Origin: Phoronis australis
Lineage: Eukaryota; Phoronida; Phoronidae
Reading direction: 5' to 3'
Assembly: GCA_002633005.1 (NCBI GenBank)
Contig: NMRA01000072.1
Span: forward strand, 28,973-78,334
Length of the DNA: 49,362 nt
Shown: positions 1 to 11,223 of the stretch, piece after piece
Layout of the letters: every line of letters starts with the position of its first letter
Numbering within the stretch: position 1 is the stretch's first letter
Program-made: the position numbers and the translations under genes
The notes under the pieces: generated by a model
The model's input: the letters and a program-made list of their open reading frames with translations, nothing else
Database searches by the model: none
What the model was told of the DNA's origin: nothing

Positions 1-210
1 CATGCATAAATTGGGAAATAAGTAAAATGCTATCCACGAACACACAAACAGCACACTAATTCATTCAATAATTTGTTTGCAATTGTTTTGCACTACAAAC
101 CATAAAAACATGTTTTATATGTTAACTTAAAGCAGCACACTGGCCTGAGTTTTGATTTCCCAATTTCGATGACATGGACTCACTATGAAAATTTAACGGA
201 ATTTACTCAC

Positions 211-338
211 ATTCAACACATCTTCCGCAGGTTCTTTTACAGTTATCACGCACCCATTGATTTCGCGAACACTGACCGTCGTTAAAAAAGTCTTTACATC
301 TGTCTACATGCTTAGATTGTAGTTCATCTTTGCAAAAC
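211..338 (-). CDS. ShKT-domain exon (copy 1), partial gene
   Basis: On the minus strand an open exon of 128 nt lies between a gatttag acceptor and a gtgagt donor. It encodes a complete ShKT-type domain with six cysteines spaced C-x11-C-x8-C-x9-C-x3-C-x2-C, ending in the typical CKRTCGRC block. Acceptor phase is 2 and donor phase is 1. ShKT domains are small disulfide-rich extracellular modules found in secreted proteases, matrix proteins and some venom peptides; nothing here indicates a toxin rather than a module of a larger secreted protein. The copy at 6492-6619 is the same exon with at least one amino-acid change (Ser to Pro after the third cysteine). A LINE is inserted antisense in the intron upstream of it (in gene sense). 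Confidence 0.82.
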
Positions 339-736
339 CTAAATCAAAAAGGTATGAATGTTATTGCGTAACAGCATGTTCCGTGTACATGTATGTTCAA
401 GTAAAGCAAGCAAACTACAACAGTAGCCAACTGGGTTGACCAAAAATTTTCACCCTATCTATGCACTCAAATTGTTCATATACGATTTCGCATGAGACCA
501 TGGTATACTTTAATTCGGTGTCTATAGACAGAAACTTCAAAGACTGTACGAGCTAAAATCAATTACGATTAATTATCGTTTGAGATAAACCACGTTTTGG
601 TCGCCTGCGACTTTCGTTAACTCGAGGATAGTTAAGGCGATGCAAAGCCGAGGAGTTGCTGGATCAATTTTTAAATTGTTAAAAAGTTCGAATTCACACC
701 CCATTTTTGTTGAACGACTTAAATACATCTGCAGAC

Positions 737-751
737 AAGTGTCCCTCCACG
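737..751. repeat. 5' target-site duplication of LINE copy 1
   Basis: The 15-mer aagtgtccctccacg recurs exactly at 4652-4666, just after the A-rich tail. The pair defines the LINE insertion. Confidence 0.92.
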
Positions 752-3700
752 GTGTCTGAGGGATGTTTCAAAACGCAAAGATGTCTTTGACTTTATTCGT
801 AGAAAAAACTTTTCAATTTATTGTTTACAAGATACACACTTTTTGGACTCAGAAAAGAATATAATTAGAGCAATGTGGGAATATGATGTATATTTAAGCT
901 GTGGGGTTAGTAATTCAAGGGGAGTTTGTATACTATTCAATAATAATTTTGAATTCGAAGTCATTGGTGAAAAGCGAGACCAAAAGAGTAACTTTTTGCT
1001 ATTGAATATTTTTGTTGAAACAAAAATTAAAATTTCTCTTATAAACCTTTATGGCCCGAATTCTGACGAACCAAATTTCTATAAATCAATTTGAGATTCC
1101 CTGTCTAGTCTTGATACCGACTTTGCTATAATATGTGGCGACTGGAATTTAGTCCAAGACTTTGAAAAAGATTGTTTTGCGTATGTGCGTTTAAATAATC
1201 CAAACGCAAGAAAAGAAGTTCTTAATATTTGTTCTCATTTTAACCTCATTGACTCATGGAGACAAGCCAATCCCAATAAGAAAGTATTTACGTGGCAAAA
1301 GACGAATCCGATCAAGAAAGCACGCCTAAACTTTTTCTTGTTTCAGACGAAATGTCTAATATTGTGGAACAGGTTAAAATGAATCCTGGATATAGGACCG
1401 ACCATTCTTCTGTTACACTCGAACTGAAAATTGGAAATTTTGCTAGAGGTTCGGGTCTTTGGCGATTTAATAATTCTCTACTTAAAGATGCACACTATGT
1501 AGAACTAATGAAAAATGTTATTAAAGAAACTAAAATCAAATACGCGGCTTTGCCTTACACGAGAAGCAGGATAACCGAAATTCCCGATGCGGATTTGTTG
1601 TTAAATATAGACGATTCGTTGTTTTTTGAAATGCTCCTACTCAACATTCGCAGTCAAATAATAAAATTTAGTAAAAAGAAAAAGAAAGAAACTGATCACT
1701 GTATAAAAACTTTAGAAACACAAATTAGTGTACTTTTCGACATAATTCTGCTGTTTTTGAAAAATTGTTTGATAAATTTTTTTGAAGAACTACGCCGTCT
1801 GAGAGAAGATATCATGAGAGGAGCTATGATAAGAACAAGAGCGCGCTAGATTGAGCACGGGGAAAAGCTGTCAAAATATTTTTCTAATCTTGAAAAGAGA
1901 AACTATATTAATAAAAATATTACCAAATTAAATATGCCCAATGGGGAAACGGTTACACACCAATCTCAGCTACTCTTGGAGGTATCAAATTCCTATAAAA
2001 TGTTGTACCAAAATAGAGACGATGTCACTGAGGATGTCAACTGGGATGTTTTAATTTATGATAATGTTAAAAAGTTAAGTGATATAGAGAACTCTTTGCT
2101 CGATGCAGCAATTTCTACAACTGAAGCCTGTTCGGTAGTTAAGTTCATGAAAAACAATAAATCACCAGGCCCGGACGGCTTCTCAGCTGAATTTTACGTT
2201 TTGGACTGATCTTTCAGTATTTTTGGTTCGTTCGCTTAATGATAGTTTTTCTAAAGGTAGATTGCCTGTAAGTCAAAATCAAGGGGTGATTTCTCTTCTG
2301 CCTAAGGGTAAAAAACCGAGAGAGTACCTGAAAAACTGGCCTCCCATCTCATTACTCAATACCAGTTATAAGATTTTGTCAGGTTGTCTCGCACAAAGAT
2401 TGAAACTGATAATTAGTACACTAGTACATGAAAATCAGAGGGGTTTTATCAAGGGTAGACATATAGGGGAAAGCACTAGGAATATTTATGATTTGATCCA
2501 TTGTACAGAAGATTTTAACACTCCAGGCCTTTTAGTACTTGTTGACTTTGAGAAGGCTTTTGATTCTACATGTATTTCGTGGAATTTCATTCATAAAGTT
2601 CTCAAATTCTTTAATTGTAGTGAAAATTTTATTGATTGGATTCATCTTCTAAATCAGGTCTCACGTCTTTCTGTTATACAACATAATTTCAAGTCAGAAT
2701 ATTTTGCGATTGGGCGCGGGTGTCGACAGGGGGATCCGATTTCTCCATATCACTTCATTCTGTGCGCAGAGATCATGGCAATTATGGTCCGTCAGAATTC
2801 GAAAATTAATGGCATTTGTATTGGGAGCTGATCTTGTAAAATAATGCCGTATGCCGATGATACAGTCTTAACTCTTAATGGGTCTAGCGACTCTCTGAAT
2901 GAAACCCTGAATCTTTTAGACCAATTTTTCAAGTTCTCTGGACTAAAACCTAATTTAGCAAAAAACAGAATGTGTATTGATAGGGTCTATGAAATACAGT
3001 GACATAAGGTTATGCCCTGAGAGAGAGCTACTTTGGAGAAATAAATATTTCACCACACTTGGTATTAAATTTAGTCTTGAGCTGCCTGAAATAACCACAT
3101 TAAATTATGAAGAAAAGATCAGTGAAATTGAAGGTGGTTTCAGGACGTGGGCCAAAAGAATTTTGACTCCCCTGGGAAAAATAACTGTAATAAAATAATT
3201 TATGATTTCCAAACTAATTTATTTGTTTATTGCATTACCTTCCCCGTTACAGGAAACGATTCAAAGACTAGAAACACTTTTCTATAATTTTTATGGGATG
3301 GTAAAAACGATAAAATTGGTCGAACTACGGTTATTCAAAATTTCACGCATGGAGGCTGTAAAATGATACACATTAGCTATTTCATCAAATCTTTAAATAT
3401 TCCATGGTTTCGTAAAATAAATTCATGTAGTGAAGAGTTGTGAATGGATATTTTGTCCCAAACAAAATAACTTTTTTAATACCCATCGTAACTACTTGTG
3501 CTTTGGCACAACATTTTATGAGATCTGGTCCAAAATATTTCAAATTTGTCCTGGAAAGAGATATTCTCTTACATTAAAAATTTTTTGAGTAAATTTCCTA
3601 TAAAAAGACAAAATATCATATATGAACCTTTGTGGTACAACTCTAATATTTTGGCAGGTAAAAGACATTTATACTATAGAAGGTGGTATGAGAAAAATAT

Positions 3701-4651
3701 TGTATTTATTTATGACTTTTTAGACTCTAATAGGACGTTTATGAATTATGAAACTTTCTGTAAAGTACATGATTTTTATCCACCCTTCAATGAATACCTT
3801 GGTGTTAGGAGTATATTACGATCATATCTAAGAGATAGTAAAGGTTCCGTCTTTCAAGTTACTTTACCAAATTTTCTACAGGTATTCTATAACACCCTAT
3901 TTTGCCAAAAGCCAAATAAATTTATCTATGATACTTTAGTTTATCAGCTATATGGAAAACCAAAATTTGAGTTAAAGTGGGAGATGGTGTTGAATTTGCA
4001 ATTATCTGATGAATGGTGGAGAAAAACCTACTGTTGTTCTGTAGACTTCACATCTGATACGAAATTAGAATGGTTTCAAATTAGATTGACTCATAGAATT
4101 TTAAGTACAAACACTTTTCTCCATAAATTTGGAGTTACTTACTCGCAATTGTGCACCTTTTGTAAAAAGGAACCAGAGGACTTAATTCATCTCTACTGGT
4201 CACGTCATGTTGTGTGTACCTTTTGGTCGGCATTATTTCGATGGATCGACCAAATACTAAATATAACCTTAAATCTTGCCATCATCGATATCCTTTTTGG
4301 TAAGCATTCTGAATCAAAAGTAATAAATCTAGTATTGATATTGGGTAAATATCATATATATCGTCGTACATGTTGGTTAGAAAAACGCTTACCCTGTATT
4401 GAACATCTCAAGGCAGAGATATATGAATACTTCAAAATTGAAAAATACATTTTTGCCAAAAATTGTGAACTTTTGGAATTTCATAAGAGATGATCTCCTA
4501 TGGTTCTTTTGTTTCGTTGACTGAGGTTACAACTAAGATTTAGGCCCCCGGAGTGAATGAATGTATGAATGTGTATATTCCCTTTAAATTTAGTATATGT
4601 CTCACGCTACTTATGGATGATTAAATGTTAAAAAAAAGAAAAAAAGAAAAA
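752..4651 (+). mobile_element. 5'-truncated L1/Tx1-like non-LTR retrotransposon, copy 1
   Basis: A 3.9-kb element is flanked by a perfect 15-bp target duplication and ends in an A-rich tail (4630-4651). It contains, in order, an apurinic endonuclease region, a reverse transcriptase and a C-terminal Cys/His region, all on the plus strand. There is no first ORF and the endonuclease N-terminus is cut, so it is 5'-truncated as is usual for target-primed reverse transcription. The RT reading (FIKGR, IGE-TRNI, then FEKAFDS) is of the L1/Tx1 type rather than CR1 or RTE. It sits in an intron of the minus-strand ShKT gene, antisense to it. Confidence 0.9.
785..4493 (+). pseudogene. Broken LINE ORF2 (endonuclease, reverse transcriptase, C-terminal zinc region), copy 1
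   Basis: Endonuclease signs are QDTHF near 825-845, the GDWN block near 1135-1149 and a TDH motif (standing for the usual SDH) near 1392. Reverse transcriptase signs are SPGPDGF near 2161-2181, FEKAFDS near 2550, GCRQGDPISP near 2717-2746 and YADDT near 2850. The C-terminal part (3546-4493) holds CTFCKKEPEDLIHLYW, resembling the zinc-binding tail of L1-type proteins. Reading needs many frame changes, and stops occur at 1093 (TGA), 1849, 2209 and 2831. The RT core carries lesions not found in copy 2: an altered residue in the NWRP block, three extra bases within FDSISW and a lost codon pair at the YKCF site. It cannot make a functional protein. Confidence 0.88.
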
Positions 4652-4666
4652 AAGTGTCCCTCCACG
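4652..4666. repeat. 3' target-site duplication of LINE copy 1
   Basis: Exact repeat of 737-751 directly after the A-rich tail. Confidence 0.92.
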
Positions 4667-4954
4667 ACTTTTGATGTTAAAATCGATCGTACTTGACTTG
4701 TCTAAAAACGTCCAAGTTTGCACTGACTTTGTTCACATAACTCTGAACACTGGGACTTGTTTTGTATTACTGTACTTTGTTCCGCTTTTGAATCTTGTCA
4801 TGTAACATAGTGATTAGAATGGAGTGATGTCCACTCAACTTCACAGCCTAGGTTAACAAAAAATATTCACACGATCCTTCACGAATAAACGCTCTGAGAG
4901 CTGCTGCTGTACGGTAAGCAGAGAAGGGGCCCTTTGTTATGCTTTACCAGACAT

Positions 4955-4955
4955 N
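4955..4955. other. Assembly gap (single N) between overlapping contigs
   Basis: A single N separates the end of duplicated copy 1 from a purine-rich GGGA tract. A single N most likely stands for a gap of unknown size. Confidence 0.9.
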
Positions 4956-5801
4956 AAGGGTGGAGGGAGATAGAGATCGAGGGAGGGAGTCCCTGAGGGA
5001 GAGAGATAGGAGGAGGGACGGATGGAGAGAGCTTGGGAGGGAGTTGAGGAGGGAGCTCACCGGCGACAGCGACGTTGTCCGATGTCAAGTTAAATTAACG
5101 AATTTGAGAAGGGAGACATTACCAGGAAGGTCGAGTGGCAGTTGAACGATTTTGTATTATATTCAGAAAGTAGTTACATAGCTAAGGTTAATTTAGAACA
5201 TAATGATCTCTTTAGTTAGAAAGAACGGTTTCTTTTTAAAGGAATGTGACCGATTTTCATGTCCTAAATTATTCTTTAGGACGTTTTGCAGCTGGTCATG
5301 CCCTTGATGTAAAGTCAAATATGGTCTGATTGTTCTCATGTACGCCACGGGCGCTTCCGCAACAGGTGGGTAGAGTTCAAAAACTTTAGGATTTGGCTAG
5401 GACCTTCACGAAATTACTCGAGGTGTTGTTGTATTTTGAATGAGAATACACTATTTGGCTGGGTTTTTTTCAGCCGCCTTACATCTGCTTAGGTTTCATG
5501 CGAGTTGCCTTGTACAACATAACTCTAAGCATAGAATGTCAATTACCACGCTTCAGATGTGCAACGTTATAGTTATTTCAGTGATTAATTATTTCTTGCA
5601 ATTAGGTTGAAATACTACGGAGCTGGCATTCGTTTTAGTGACACTAAGGAAGCGGACAGTTTTTCTGGAAACCATGTTCGGCGCTTTTAGACGGCAAAAT
5701 ATTACTAAAGTATAGGAGCCATTTGTTCGGACAAAGTCTCCGGTGGCAACAGAACTAAACATATATCATTTGTACAAAACAAAAAAATTCACCTTTACTT
5801 A
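4956..5801. other. Stretch without genes: purine-rich GGGA tract then unassigned DNA
   Basis: 4956-5055 is an imperfect GAGGGA-type tract abutting the assembly N. This is low-complexity DNA that often breaks assemblies. The rest shows no domain, TIR or tail that I recognise; short ORFs through the tract are composition artefacts. Confidence 0.6.
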
Positions 5802-5906
5802 TATACCATAGCAAAACTGACACTGCAACAGACGAATGCAATAATCTCTTACGCATTCGCGGTGCAACCATAGCCGTGTGTGACCGAGTTGGCATACAGG
5901 TAGCAT
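5802..5906 (-). pseudogene. Probable decayed ShKT exon
   Basis: On the minus strand, after a ctctag acceptor-like site, one frame reads a second-to-third-cysteine segment of ShKT character (YANSVTHGYGCTANA). A frameshift then leads to a neighbouring frame reading VRDYC and QCQFCYG before a possible gtatat donor. The first cysteine is not found and the spacing between the fourth and fifth cysteines is two residues too long. It lies downstream (in gene sense) of the 6492-6619 exon, where the next ShKT exon of this gene would be expected. This is a pattern call by eye and moderately uncertain. Confidence 0.4.
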
Positions 5907-6491
5907 CCCTAGAGTTCTATGCTTTGTCAATAGAACTTCTCCCAATAGTTTTTGTAATTTTTTGGTGTCTAATACGACCATCTTCTCATCATCCAGGAAG
6001 CCGGCCATGGGTACTAATGCTGCCCACATGTAGCTGAGAGCTAGACTTAATTTAAGTCACCTAGTTAGAGGGTTTTGCTGTATTTGATATACGCCAACTC
6101 TATGCATTCTCTGAAGCGAACATTACCTTGCTGTTATAAATTAGTCAAAGAGATCAACTGAGAACACAGGACACGGATCAAAATTCAATTTTCTAAAGTA
6201 AAAAGCACGGCACTAATATTGAATTGGAAGATTATTCAAGATTTACCATGACCTAAACACTGTACCGGCCTTTTAGCAAGTCATGCATAAATTGGGAAAT
6301 AAGTAAAATGCTATCCACGAACACACAAACAGCACACTAATTCATTCAATAATTTGTGTGCAATTGTTTTGCACTACAAACCATAAAAACATGTTTTATA
6401 TGTTGACCTAAAGCATCAGACTGGCCTGAGTTTTGATTTCCCAATTTCGATAACATGGACTCACTATGAAAATTTAACGGAATTTACTCAC

Positions 6492-6619
6492 ATTCAACAC
6501 ATCTTCCGCAGGTTCTTTTACAGTTATCACGCACCCATTGATTTCGCGGACACTGACCGTCGTTAAAAAAGTCTTTACATCTGTCTACATGCTTAGATTG
6601 TAGTTCATCTTTGCAAAAC
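6492..6619 (-). CDS. ShKT-domain exon (copy 2), exon of minus-strand multi-ShKT gene
   Basis: This is the same 128-nt exon as 211-338, with the same acceptor, donor, phases (2 in, 1 out) and six cysteines. Its phase-2 acceptor is exactly what the phase-2 donor of the ShKT exon at 22763-22919 needs, so splicing from that exon to this one keeps the frame. The intron would be about 16 kb and would contain two LINE fragments and a hAT-like element. The protein product would be secreted and disulfide-rich by domain type, but no signal peptide exon is visible in the window. I cannot tell what other domains the gene has. Confidence 0.85.
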
Positions 6620-7017
6620 CTAAATCAAAAAGGTATGAATGTTATTGCGTAACAGCATGTTCCGTGTACATGTATGTTCAAGTAAAGCAAGCAAACTACA
6701 ACAGTAGCCAACTGGGTTGACCAAAAATTTTCACCCTATCTATGCACTCAAATTGTTCATATACGATTTCGCATGAGACCATGGTATACTTTAATTCGGT
6801 GTCTATAGACAGAAACTTCAAAGACTGTACGAGCTAAAATCAATTACGATTAATTATCGTTTGAGATAAACCACGTTTTGGTCGCCTGCGACTTTCGTTA
6901 ACTCGAGGATAGTTAAGGCGATGCAAAGCCGAGGAGTTGCTGGATCAATTTTTAAATTGTTAAAAAGTTCGAATTCACACCCCATTTTTGTTGAACGACT
7001 TAAATACATCTGCAGAC

Positions 7018-7032
7018 AAGTGTCCCTCCACG
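7018..7032. repeat. 5' target-site duplication of LINE copy 2
   Basis: aagtgtccctccacg, repeated exactly at 10921-10935 and shared with copy 1. Confidence 0.92.
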
Positions 7033-10000
7033 GTGTCTGAGGGATGTTTCAAAACGCAAAGATGTCTTTGACTTTATTCGTAGAAAAAACTTTTCAATTT
7101 ATTGTTTACAAGATACACACTTTTTGGACTCAGAAAAGAATATAATTAGAGCAATGTGGGAATATGATGTATATTTAAGCTGTGGGGTTAGTAATTCAAG
7201 GGGAGTTTGTATACTATTCAATAATAATTTTGAATTCGAAGTCATTGGTGAAAAGCGAGACCAAAAGAGTAACTTTTTGCTATTGAATATTTTTGTTGAA
7301 ACAAAAATTAAAATTTCTCTTATAAACCTTTATGGCCCGAATTCTGACGAACCAAATTTCTATAAATCAATTTGAGATTCCCTGTCTAGTCTTGATACCG
7401 ACTTTGCTATAATATGTGGCGACTGGAATTTAGTCCAAGACTTTGAAAAAGATTGTTTTGCGTATGTGCGTTTAAATAATCCAAACGCAAGAAAAGAAGT
7501 TCTTAATATTTGTTCTCATTTTAACCTCATTGACTCATGGAGACAAGCCAATCCCAATAAGAAAGTATTTACGTGGCAAAAGACGAATCCGATCAAGAAA
7601 GCACGCCTAAACTTTTTCTTGTTTCAGACGAAATGTCTAATATTGTGGAACAGGTTAAAATGAATCCTGGATATAGGACCGACCATTCTTCTGTTACACT
7701 CGAACTGAAAATTGGAAATTTTGCTAGAGGTTCGGGTCTTTGGCGATTTAATAATTCTCTACTTAAAGATGCACACTATGTAGAACTAATGAAAAATGTT
7801 ATTAAAGAAACTAAAATCAAATACGCGGCTTTGCCTTACACGAGAAGCAGGATAACCGAAATTCCCGATGCGGATTTGTTGTTAAATATAGACGATTCGT
7901 TGTTTTTTGAAATGCTCCTACTCAACATTCGCAGTCAAATAATAAAATTTAGTAAAAAGAAAAAGAAAGAAACTGATCACTGTATAAAAACTTTAGAAAC
8001 ACAAATTAGTGTACTTTTCGACATAATTCTGCTGTTTTTGAAAAATTGTTTGATTCATTTTTTTGAAGAACTACGCCGTCTGAGAGAAGATATCATGAGA
8101 GGAGCTATGATAAGAACAAGAGCGCGCTAGATTGAGCACGGGGAAAAGCTGTCAAAATATTTTTCTAATCTTGAAAAGTGAAACTATATTAAATACCAAA
8201 TTAAATATGCCCAATGGGGAAACGGTTACACACCAATCTCAGCTACTCTTGGAGGTATCAAATTCCTATAAAATGTTGTACCAAAATAGAGACGATGTCA
8301 CTGAGGGTGTCAACTGGGATGTTTTAATTTATGATAATGTTAAAAAGTTAAGTGATATAGAGAACTCTGCTCGATGAACCAATTTCTACAAGTGAAGCCT
8401 GTTCGGTAGTTAAGTTCATGAAAAACAATAAATCACCAGGCCCGGACGGCTTCTCAGCTGAATTTTACAAATGTTTTTGGACTGATCTTTCAGTATTTTT
8501 GGTTCGTTCGTTTAATGATAGTTTTTCTAAAGTTAGATTGCCTGTAAGTCAAAATCAAGGGGTGATTTCTCTTCTGCCTAAGGGTAAAAAAACGAGAGAG
8601 TACCTGACAAACTGGCGTCCCATCTCATTACTCAATACCAGTTATAAGATTTTGTCAGGTTGTCTCGCGCAAAGATTGAAACTGATAGTTAGTACACCAC
8701 TACATGAACATCGGAGGGGTTTTATCAAGGGTAGACATATAGGGGAAAACACTAGGAATATTGATGATTTGATCCATTGTACAGAAGATATTAACATTCC
8801 AGGCCTTTTAGTACTTGTTGACTTTGAGAAGGCTTTTGATTCTATTTCGTGGAATTTGATTTGTAAAGTTCTCAAATTCTTTAATTGTAGTGAAAATTTT
8901 ATTGATTGGATTCATCTTCTAAATGAGGTCTCACGTCTTTCGGTTATACAACATAATTTCACGTCAGAATATTTTGCGATTGCGCGCGGGTGTCGACAGG
9001 GGGATCCGATTTCTCCATATCTCTTCATTCTGTGCGCAGAGATCATGGCAATTATGGTCCGTCAGAATTCAAAAAATAATGGCATTTGTATTGGGAGCAG
9101 ATCTCGTAAAATAATGCCGTATGCCGATGATACATTCTTAACTGTTAATGGGTCTAGCGACTCTCTGAATGAAACCCTGAATCTTTTAGACCAATTTTCA
9201 AGTTCTCTGGACTAAAACCTAATTTAGCAAAAAACAGAATGTGTATTGATAGGGTCTATCGAATACAGTGACATAAGGTTATGCCCTGAGAGAGAGCTAC
9301 TTTGGAGAAAAAAATATTTCACCACACTTGGTATTAAATTTAGTCTTGAGCTGCCTGAAATAACCACATTAAATTATGAAGAAAAGATCAGTGAAATTGA
9401 AGGTGGTTTCAGGACGTAGGCCAAAAGAATTTTGACTCCCCTGGGAAAAATAACTGTAATAAAATAATTTATGATTTCCAAACTAATTCATTTGTTTATT
9501 GCATTACCTTCCCCGTTACAGGAAACGATTCAAAGACTAGAAACACTTTTCTATAATTTTTATGGGATGGTAAAAACGATAAAATTGGTCGAACTACTGT
9601 TATTCAAAATTTCACGCATGGAGGCTGTAAAATGATACACATTAGCTATTTCATCAAATCTTTAAATATTCCATGGTTTCGTAAAATAAATTCATGTAGT
9701 GAAGAGTTGTGAATGGATATTTTGTCCCAAACAAAATAACTTTTTTAATACCCATCGTAACTACTTGTGCTTTGGCACAACATTTTATGAGATCTGGTCC
9801 AAAATATTTCAAATTTGTCCTGGAAAGAGATATTCTCTTACATTAAAAATTTTTTGAGTAAATTTCCTATAAAAAGACAAAATATCATATATGAACCTTT
9901 GTGGTACAACTCTAATATTTTGGCAGGTAAAAGACATTTATACTATAGAAGGTGGTATGAGAAAAATATTGTATTTATTTATGACTTTTTAGACTCTAAT

Positions 10001-10920
10001 AGGACGTTTATGAATTATGAAACTTTCTGTAAAGTACATGATTTTTATCCACCCTTCAATGAATACCTTGGTGTTAGGAGTATATTACGATCATATCTAA
10101 GAGATAGTAAAGGTTCCGTCTTTCAAGTTACTTTACCAAATTTTCTACAGGTATTCTATAACACCCTATTTTGCCAAAAGCCAAATAAATTTATCTATGA
10201 TACTTTAGTTTATCAGCTATATGGAAAACCAAAATTTGAGTTAAAGTGGGAGATGGTGTTGAATTTGCAATTATCTGATGAATGGTGGAGAAAAACCTAC
10301 TGTTGTTCTGTAGACTTCACATCTGATACGAAATTAGAATGGTTTCAAATTAGATTGACTCATAGAATTTTAAGTACAAACACTTTTCTCCATAAATTTG
10401 GAGTTACTTACTCGCAATTGTGCACCTTTTGTAAAAAGGAACCAGAGGACTTAATTCATCTCTACTGGTCACGTCATGTTGTGTGTACCTTTTGGTCGGC
10501 ATTATTTCGATGGATCGACCAAATACTAAATATAACCTTAAATCTTGCCATCATCGATATCCTTTTTGGTAAGCATTCTGAATCAAAAGTAATAAATCTA
10601 GTATTGATATTGGGTAAATATCATATATATCGTCGTACATGTAGGTTAGAAAAACGCTTACCCTGTATTGAACATCTCAAGGCAGAGATATATGAATACT
10701 TCAAAATTGAAAAATACATTTTTGCCAAAAATTGTAAACTTTTGGAATTTCATAAGAGATGGTCTCCTATGGTTCTTTTGTTTCGTTGACTGAGGTTACA
10801 ACTAAGATGTAGGCCCCCAGAGCGAATGAATGTATGAATGTGTATATTCCCTTTAAATTTAGTATATGTCTCACGCTACTTATGGATGATTAAATGTTAA
10901 AAAAAATGAAAAAAGAAAAA
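7033..10920 (+). mobile_element. 5'-truncated L1/Tx1-like non-LTR retrotransposon, copy 2
   Basis: This is the same insertion as 752-4651, seen in the second copy of the locus, with the same 5' truncation point, the same target duplication and an A-rich tail at about 10899-10920. It is 12 bp shorter overall because of indels. The two copies are nearly identical in the endonuclease part and the 3' third, but differ much more through the RT core. Confidence 0.9.
7066..10789 (+). pseudogene. Broken LINE ORF2, copy 2 (RT core better preserved)
   Basis: Domain order is as in copy 1. Here the RT core is open for 265 codons (8418-9215) and keeps the expected residues NWRPISLLNTSYK, GFIKGRHIGENTRNI, FEKAFDSISW, GCRQGDPISPYLF and YADD. 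The endonuclease region is broken exactly as in copy 1 (TGA at 7374, stop near 8130). The C-terminal ORF (9815-10789) reads through the codon that is TGA in copy 1. A TAG at about 9417 is unique to this copy. It is dead as a whole element, but the RT segment looks younger or less damaged than its counterpart. Confidence 0.88.
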
Positions 10921-10935
10921 AAGTGTCCCTCCACG
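10921..10935. repeat. 3' target-site duplication of LINE copy 2
   Basis: Exact repeat of 7018-7032. Confidence 0.92.
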
Positions 10936-11223
10936 ACTTTTGATGTTAAAATCGATCGTACTTGACTTGTCTAAAAACGTCCAAGTTTGCACTGACTTTG
11001 TTCACATAACTTTGAACACTGGGACTTGTTTTGTATTACTGTACTTTGTTCCGCTTTTGAATCTTGTCATGTAACATAGTGATTAGAATGGAGTGATGTC
11101 CACTCAACTTCACAGCCTAGGTTAACAAAAAATATTCACACGATCTTTCACGAATAAACGCTCTGAGAGCTGCTGCTGTACGGTAAGCAGAGAAGGGGCC
11201 CTTTGTTATGCTTTACCAGACAT

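Larger units (their letters stand above)
1..4954. repeat. First copy of a ~6.3-kb-offset duplicated locus (ends at assembly N)
   Basis: Bases 1-4954 match 6282-11223 almost base for base, with an offset of 6281 at the left and 6269 at the right because of small indels. The match ends exactly at the single N at 4955. Both copies contain the same ShKT exon, the same LINE and the same LINE target-site duplication, so the LINE inserted before the copies diverged. Flanking differences are about allelic in level (for example a few substitutions in the first 280 bases, then none visible to 736). I infer an unmerged haplotype contig rather than a true tandem duplication. Confidence 0.9.
6282..11223. 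repeat. Second copy of the duplicated locus
   Basis: This is the counterpart of 1-4954. At its right end the sequence continues past the point where copy 1 stops (the shared run ends with ttaccagacat). At its left end it is preceded by 1.3 kb (4956-6281) absent from copy 1 within the window. This layout is expected if the contig starting at 4956 overlaps the end of the contig finishing at 4954. Confidence 0.9.

Noticed and set aside
4939-5145. ORFs reading RER-rich or PPS-rich peptides on both strands
   Set aside because: Artefact of the purine-rich GGGA tract; the frame also crosses the assembly N.
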